NCBI GenBank assembly: GCA_028275295.1
Contig: JAPWUY010000024.1
Location: 1-10,615 of the forward strand
Origin: Thermodesulfobacteriota bacterium
GTDB lineage: Bacteria > Desulfobacterota > Desulfocorpusculales > Desulfocorpusculum
DNA length: 10,615 nt
Reading direction: 5' to 3'
Shown: piece after piece, positions 6,857 to 10,615 of the stretch
How positions within the stretch are numbered: position 1 is the stretch's first letter
How the letters are laid out: each line of letters starts with the position of its first letter
The notes under the pieces: model-generated
Seen by the model: only the letters and a program-made list of their open reading frames with translations
What the model was told of the DNA's origin: nothing
The model's database searches: none
Program-made: the position numbers and the translations under genes

Positions 6857-8104
6857 TCATCCCAAAAGCCTGCTCATCTGCAGGATGGGAAGCAGTATCG
6901 ACAAGACTATGAACCCCACCATCAAGCCCATCACCAGGATCAGAAAAGGCTCCAGAAGGGAAGTGAGGGCCGCGACCTTGGTCTCGACCTCCTCCTCGTA
7001 TGCCTCGGCAATCCGAATGAGCATCTCCTCAATTGTACCACTTCTCTCACCAGCAGCCATCATCTGAATGACCATGGGATCGAAGGACTTGCTCCTCTCA
7101 AGAGAGACTGTCAAATCCTCTCCCTCGTTCACATCCTGGATCGCCTTCTCCACATGCTTGGCGAGAAAGCTATTGTTGACCACATGTTGGACTATGCTCA
7201 AGGCCGAGGTCAAAGGGAGGCCTCCTTGGAGGAGCACCCCTAGGGTCCTTGCGAACCTCGCTGTGACTATCCCTTCATAGAGGGAGCCAATCAGAGGCAA
7301 CCTGAGCTTGGTCCTGTCCCACCAGAGTCTTCCCATGGGGGTTGCGAGGAGTCTCTTGCCCAGGAGAAGGAGTGCAACGACTCCGATAAGAATCGCCCAC
7401 CACCAATGGACCAAGAAGTCGCTCATTCCTATGAGAAGAAGGGTGGGACCGGGCAGCCGCTGCTTGGCCTCTGCAAAGAGCCTGGTCACTATGGGCACCA
7501 CGTAAGTGAGGAGAAATACTAGCACCACAATGCCTATTGCCATCATGGCAATGGGATAGAAAAGGGCGGCTTGAATCCTGTTCCTCAGCCTGACTCCCCT
7601 CTCCATGAGGTCAGCCAGGCGATGGAGCACGGTCTCCAGGGCTCCGCTCGACTCGCCGGCATGGACCATGTTCACGTATAGGTCAGAGAAAAGCCACCCA
7701 TGCTTGCCCATGGCCTCAGCCAGAGAGCTCCCCGCCATGACCTCTTCCCTGATCTCCACGAGGGCCCTCCTCAGGGATCTGTTCCTCACTTGCCCGATCA
7801 CAGTATCCAGGGCACCCACCAGGGGAATTCCTGCACCTACCAGTGTGGCCAGTTGTCTCGTGAGGGCCGCCCTCTCATGGGGCTTGACCCTCCTGAGGAT
7901 GGTGGGGAAGGAGAACCTCCTCCCGTGGGCCAAAGGCTCTTCCAGCTCTAGGGTAGCTGTCCCCGAGGAGACACTCTGGATCTCCACGGGATAAAGACCT
8001 TCGGCCCTCAGCTTGGCCCTCGCAAGCCTTGGGCTTTCGGCATCCAGCATGCCGCTCAGTTTTCTTCCTTTGCTGTCTAAGGCCTTGTACTCGTAAACTG
8101 GCAC
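6857..8104 (-). CDS. gspF: Type II secretion system inner-membrane platform protein GspF (GTG start)
   Basis: A 415-residue polytopic inner-membrane protein at the centre of the T2SS platform, contacting the ATPase GspE and GspL. The N-terminus MPVYEYKALDSKGRKLSG is the family signature. Two GspF domains follow (about 77-200 and 280-402), each with the LARQLATLVGAGIPL-type helix (LTRQLATLVGAGIPL, 81-95; FARTLGVLLQGGLPL, 284-298) and the GE(S/R)SG motif (150-154 and 352-356). Membrane helices lie near 182-204, 232-249 and 385-405. The start codon is GTG, fixed by the family N-terminus; the upstream GGGGCGAG is only a modest ribosome site. It is the first gene of the operon: gspE, which usually precedes gspF, is absent. 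Confidence 0.97.
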   Translation of the reverse strand: MPVYEYKALDSKGRKLSGMLDAESPRLARAKLRAEGLYPVEIQSVSSGTATLELEEPLAHGRRFSFPTILRRVKPHERAALTRQLATLVGAGIPLVGALDTVIGQVRNRSLRRALVEIREEVMAGSSLAEAMGKHGWLFSDLYVNMVHAGESSGALETVLHRLADLMERGVRLRNRIQAALFYPIAMMAIGIVVLVFLLTYVVPIVTRLFAEAKQRLPGPTLLLIGMSDFLVHWWWAILIGVVALLLLGKRLLATPMGRLWWDRTKLRLPLIGSLYEGIVTARFARTLGVLLQGGLPLTSALSIVQHVVNNSFLAKHVEKAIQDVNEGEDLTVSLERSKSFDPMVIQMMAAGERSGTIEEMLIRIAEAYEEEVETKVAALTSLLEPFLILVMGLMVGFIVLSILLPILQMSRLLG

Positions 8105-8134
8105 TTCAGCTCGCCCCAGATGTCCGTGCCATCA

Positions 8135-8163
8135 ATCGTACCATGACCCCGAAGGGCTTACAA
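8135..8163 (-). promoter_or_regulatory. Predicted sigma-70-type promoter of the gsp operon
   Basis: On the minus strand a TTGTAA (-35, 8163-8158) and a TACGAT (-10, 8140-8135) are separated by exactly 17 bases. Each hexamer matches consensus at four of six positions. Transcription would start near 8127-8129, leaving a leader of about 25 bases before the gspF GTG. It is the best candidate in the 187-base gap between the tRNA-modification gene and gspF, but short matches like this arise by chance. Confidence 0.4.
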
Positions 8164-8291
8164 GAAATCCTCCCTCCCCATGGCCAAAGGGAAACGAGCT
8201 TCAGGGAAGGCACATTTGATAGCATTGGGGCTTTGGCGGAAAACCCTATGGTGCGGCTCGTCTCGCCACTTTTCCACTTTCCCTTTTGGCC

Positions 8292-9269
8292 TCAACCCAC
8301 TATCCACTTGTCTGTCAGTGAGGGATCGCATGGGGTCGAGTCCACCAGCCATTCTCTCCCCCCTGATCTGATCCTCACTTGGTGGGGCTTCTCCTTTGGG
8401 GCATCGCTATAGCGAAGGCAAATAGAGGCCGCTATCTCCACCAGTTCCTCTGGCCCACCATGGGGGATCATGACCAGTGGACCAGGATACCTCGCTACAC
8501 TGAGAAGGATGTCATCTTCCCTTGCAAGGGCTCCGATTTTCTCGTTCTCCTCCCTATTTCGGCCCACAACGACCTTCTTCGAAGCCTGTATTCTCAGGTG
8601 TCTTCCCACGGAGAGCAAATGCAGATCCCTCACATCCCAGCACGCCTCGTTTTCAAACAGATCCTTTAGCCTCCGGGAAAATCCAGGATCTGTGAGGAGG
8701 CATCCACCTGCAGGGCTGGGATAGTGGTCTATGCCCCACGTGCGCGCGAGCTCCATCTGCGGCTTCCTGGATCTGCCCTTGAAGGCGAGCAGCCGAGACC
8801 TGTCCACGAGCCCCCTCAACTCCGGACCGCTGGGAGGAAGAAGTTGTGCGCTCAATGGCCTCAGGATCCTGTCTGGGTATCCAGAGGCCTTGGCCACCTG
8901 CTCCAATGCCTGACGGTTCTGGGAGAAGGGACGTTGCCCCAGCACCTCCCCGGAGAACAGAAAGTCAAAGCCCTCGGCCTCCATGATCTCCCCAGCCTTC
9001 TTGAACATCAGGGCGTGACAGTCCATGCACGGGTTCATGTAACGGCCCCTTCCGAATCTGGGATTCTTGACGATCTCCAAGTGCTCTGCTGTTATGTCCA
9101 CTACCCTGTGGGGCACCCCGAGGCGCCTCGCAGAATCGATGGCCCTCTTGCTCGAAAAAAAGGGGGTCTCGAAGGTGACGGCCAGGACCTCTATCCCCTG
9201 GCGACGCAAGGTCTCGACCGAGAGCATGCTATCGAGTCCACCACTGAATATCCCAATAGCTTTGCTCAT
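8292..9269 (-). CDS. PP-loop tRNA thiolation-like protein (TrmU/MnmA-like) with NFACT-R-like C-terminus
   Basis: A 325-residue cytoplasmic protein of the PP-loop ATP pyrophosphatase superfamily. The nucleotide-binding SGGLDS is at 9-14. NPCMDCH (79-85) carries the cysteines that in MnmA-type enzymes take part in sulfur transfer (Cys81, Cys84), and PAGGCLLTD (186-194) brings a third conserved cysteine, Cys190. Residues about 215-300 contain GRHLRIQ and VVVGRNREENE, typical of the NFACT-R/DUF814-like RNA-binding segment found fused to this group. The likely role is ATP-dependent tRNA thiolation, but these proteins differ from true MnmA and their substrate is not settled, so I give no symbol. 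The ATG at 9269 is chosen because GGGAGGAGAGGG lies just upstream and SGG follows closely; the possible start at 9356 would add an unconserved 29-residue extension. Confidence 0.88.
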   Translation of the reverse strand: MSKAIGIFSGGLDSMLSVETLRRQGIEVLAVTFETPFFSSKRAIDSARRLGVPHRVVDITAEHLEIVKNPRFGRGRYMNPCMDCHALMFKKAGEIMEAEGFDFLFSGEVLGQRPFSQNRQALEQVAKASGYPDRILRPLSAQLLPPSGPELRGLVDRSRLLAFKGRSRKPQMELARTWGIDHYPSPAGGCLLTDPGFSRRLKDLFENEACWDVRDLHLLSVGRHLRIQASKKVVVGRNREENEKIGALAREDDILLSVARYPGPLVMIPHGGPEELVEIAASICLRYSDAPKEKPHQVRIRSGGREWLVDSTPCDPSLTDKWIVG

Positions 9270-9391
9270 GGTAACCCTCTCCTCCCATGAGGTAGACTCG
9301 GGCCTTTGGGTGCACAGATCACCAAACCTAGAGGCATTTGGGCTTCTGCGGTTCATTCCGTAAAGTGGTCATCGTCAGTTCCAATCAGCCT
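9270..9391. other. Intergenic gap before the PP-loop gene
   Basis: This gap of 122 bases separates the SPOR gene stop from the PP-loop gene start. Apart from the strong ribosome site at its low-coordinate end I see no convincing promoter or terminator hairpin. The two genes may be co-transcribed, or the PP-loop gene may have a promoter too weak to recognise by eye. Confidence 0.5.
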
Positions 9392-10435
9392 TCAAGTTCC
9401 GGGCTTTTTCACCACATAGGTGTCGAAGCCGTGTTTTTCTTTGAGCTCCTTGGCATAGAGCTCAGCTTGCCTCTTTGTGGCGAAACGCCCTATTGACACC
9501 CGATACATCTTTCCTGGCCCCTTCTTCAGGTCCGTGGACCAAACGAATGGATCGAGCCCCCTCTTTCTCAGCACCTCTGCAAAGGCATCTGCCATACCCT
9601 GGGATTTGAAGGCGGCTACATTCACAGTGTAATTGCCCGATTGGGACACCGGGGCTCTCAAGCTGCCAGGGATGGAGCTCTTGGCTGGGGGGCCGGCCTC
9701 CTTGGAGGTGATCTCCCCTTTGGGAAGCGGTTCTTGCCTCTGAGCCACTCCAGGTTGGGGAGCAGGGGCCGAGGTCCTCCTCTCCTCCTTGGGAGGCGAT
9801 TTTGGCGGAGGGGTCTGGACTTGGGACTCCTTGGGTTCTACTTTGATGGGAGGAGCCTCCTTGGGAAGGGCTTGCGGTTCTTGGCTTTTGGAGACAGAAG
9901 GCTCGGAAGATGGCCCTGGAGCCGGGGCTGGCTCCTGGAGGGGGGCCTCTGGGGATTTGGCTTTGGCCTCCATTTTTGGCCTTTCCCTTAGGGACCTATC
10001 CTCGGGGGGCGCCTTTGTCGTGGGCTTGAAGGCTAGCCACAGGATGAGTATTGCCAGGATCCCAGCCGGAATTCCGAGGACGATCTTCCTGGGTAAGATC
10101 TCCCATGGACGAGGGATCCCCTTCCTTCCCCCATTTTCCCGAGAGGGCAGAGGCTCTGTCCCGTCTGAATCCCATCCCCTCAGGACCTCCACTTCCTCCT
10201 CGACCCTTTTCCCTTTGGGCAGGTCCTCTTGTTGCGGCTCCCCAATGAGCTTCTCGCCTTTTGGAGCTGAGGGCTCCTCGTTGAGCTCGTCCTGAAGCTC
10301 CAGGGGCTCCAGGTCCTTAGCTGGATCCGGAACGACCATTATCCTCTTACATGTGGGACACCTGCCCTTTCTTCCAGCGAATTCGTCCTCCACCTGAAAT
10401 ATCTCCCCACACTCACAGGTGAATTCTATGGTCAT
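9392..10435 (-). CDS. Zinc-ribbon / membrane-anchored SPOR-domain protein
   Basis: A 347-residue bitopic protein with four parts. Residues 5-35 are a zinc ribbon with cysteines at 7, 9, 26 and 29 (CEC and CPTC). Residues 36-116 are a charged linker. One membrane helix lies at about 117-136 (VLGIPAGILAILILWLAF). Residues 138-265 are a proline-, lysine- and glutamate-rich spacer, probably extended across the periplasm. A SPOR domain closes the protein at about 268-344 (NYTVNVAAFKSQGMADAF, then YRVSIGRFATKRQAELYAKEL). SPOR domains bind peptidoglycan stripped of peptide stems at division sites, so the protein would sit in the inner membrane with the ribbon in the cytoplasm. The ATG has AGGAGGTG six bases upstream. 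The function of the ribbon is unknown; DNA, RNA or protein binding are all possible. Confidence 0.88.
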   Translation of the reverse strand: MTIEFTCECGEIFQVEDEFAGRKGRCPTCKRIMVVPDPAKDLEPLELQDELNEEPSAPKGEKLIGEPQQEDLPKGKRVEEEVEVLRGWDSDGTEPLPSRENGGRKGIPRPWEILPRKIVLGIPAGILAILILWLAFKPTTKAPPEDRSLRERPKMEAKAKSPEAPLQEPAPAPGPSSEPSVSKSQEPQALPKEAPPIKVEPKESQVQTPPPKSPPKEERRTSAPAPQPGVAQRQEPLPKGEITSKEAGPPAKSSIPGSLRAPVSQSGNYTVNVAAFKSQGMADAFAEVLRKRGLDPFVWSTDLKKGPGKMYRVSIGRFATKRQAELYAKELKEKHGFDTYVVKKPGT

Positions 10436-10447
10436 GGTGCACCTCCT

Positions 10448-10472
10448 GCGGCCTTCTGGAAGAAGCGGCCGC
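10448..10472 (-). promoter_or_regulatory. Hairpin adjoining the ribosome site of the SPOR gene
   Basis: On the minus strand 10472-10468 (GCGGC) pairs with 10452-10448 (GCCGC) and 10465-10461... read as CTTCT with AGAAG (10457-10453 side) pair above a two-base bulge, leaving a three-base loop. The stem has ten pairs and ends one base from the AGGAGG. There is no T-run, so it is not an intrinsic terminator. It could stabilise the message or influence initiation, or be a remnant of upstream sequence. Confidence 0.4.
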
Positions 10473-10506
10473 TCTTGTATGCGGGCCAGGGAGCCACCTT
10501 TTTCAT

Positions 10507-10615
10507 TGGGCCTCCAAGGATCTCCTGAACCACTTTGAGCCTCCGACTATGAACCACGTGCCCCTTTTGATATGGCCTCGATCACTGTCTCGTGGATGAG
10601 GCCGTTTGTCGCAAC
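10507..10615 (-). pseudogene. Probable broken C-terminal end of a CheY-like receiver (response regulator), partial
   Basis: From the window edge the minus strand reads 22 residues, VATNGLIHETVIEAISKGARGS, then stops (10549-10547). The stretch HETVIEAISKGARG is the helix-4/beta-5 approach of receiver domains, where families read like VIEAIKAGAKDF. The next expected pieces are there in other frames: FIV at 10553-10545, and RRLKVVQEILGGP at 10545-10507, which resembles the final helix. The conserved Lys-Pro between them is missing. So the end looks disrupted by at least one frame change and a deletion of about three codons. Alternatives are a sequencing or assembly error, or a genuine gene that simply ends early. 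The rest of the gene lies outside the window. Confidence 0.4.

Noticed and set aside
9270..9356. Upstream start giving the PP-loop protein 29 more residues
   Set aside because: The added residues look random and lack a ribosome site, while the internal ATG at 9269 has a strong one and places SGGLDS at the usual distance from the N-terminus.
1..10615. CRISPR arrays, tRNA genes, insertion sequences or attachment sites
   Set aside because: No regularly spaced direct repeats, no cloverleaf with a TTCGA arm, and no transposase or integrase motifs were seen on either strand.

Overview
The window is GC-rich bacterial DNA (about 55-60% by eye). Every convincing protein gene lies on the minus strand, so transcription runs from high to low coordinates. 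A type II secretion (T2SS) operon, a DUF814/NFACT-R-type PP-loop tRNA thiolation-like protein and a zinc-ribbon SPOR protein, together with frequent AGG and CTC codons and strong AGGAGG ribosome sites, suggest a Desulfobacterota ('deltaproteobacterial') or related, possibly thermophilic, anaerobe. That assignment is inference from style, not from a marker gene.

Layout in transcription order. (1) At 10615-10436 lies what looks like the broken 3' end of a CheY-like receiver gene, followed by a hairpin directly against the ribosome site of the next gene. (2) At 10435-9392 is an inner-membrane protein with an N-terminal zinc ribbon, one membrane helix, a long proline-rich spacer and a C-terminal SPOR domain. 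(3) At 9269-8292 is a PP-loop ATPase of the TrmU/MnmA-like tRNA thiolation group with a C-terminal NFACT-R-like segment. (4) A 187-base gap carries a plausible sigma-70 promoter. It leads into a tightly packed T2SS operon, gspF-G-H-I-J-K-L-M (8104-1638), in which most junctions overlap by 1-11 bases. (5) An amidohydrolase gene (1641-391) starts inside the gspM stop codon and closes the operon.

The T2SS genes supply the inner-membrane platform (F, L, M), the major pseudopilin (G) and all four minor pseudopilins (H, I, J, K). The ATPase GspE, secretin GspD, coupling protein GspC and prepilin peptidase GspO are not in the window and must be encoded elsewhere if the system works.

The last 390 bases (1-390) hold no credible protein gene. 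Positions 15-169 fold into a closed, branched structure with an outer stem of about 16 base pairs, two short hairpins and a long arm. An extended -10 promoter element at 196-204 would start a minus-strand transcript of about 190 bases covering it. Size and architecture (closing stem, open bubble, terminal arm) resemble 6S RNA. This is the least expected item in the window and is given as a candidate only.
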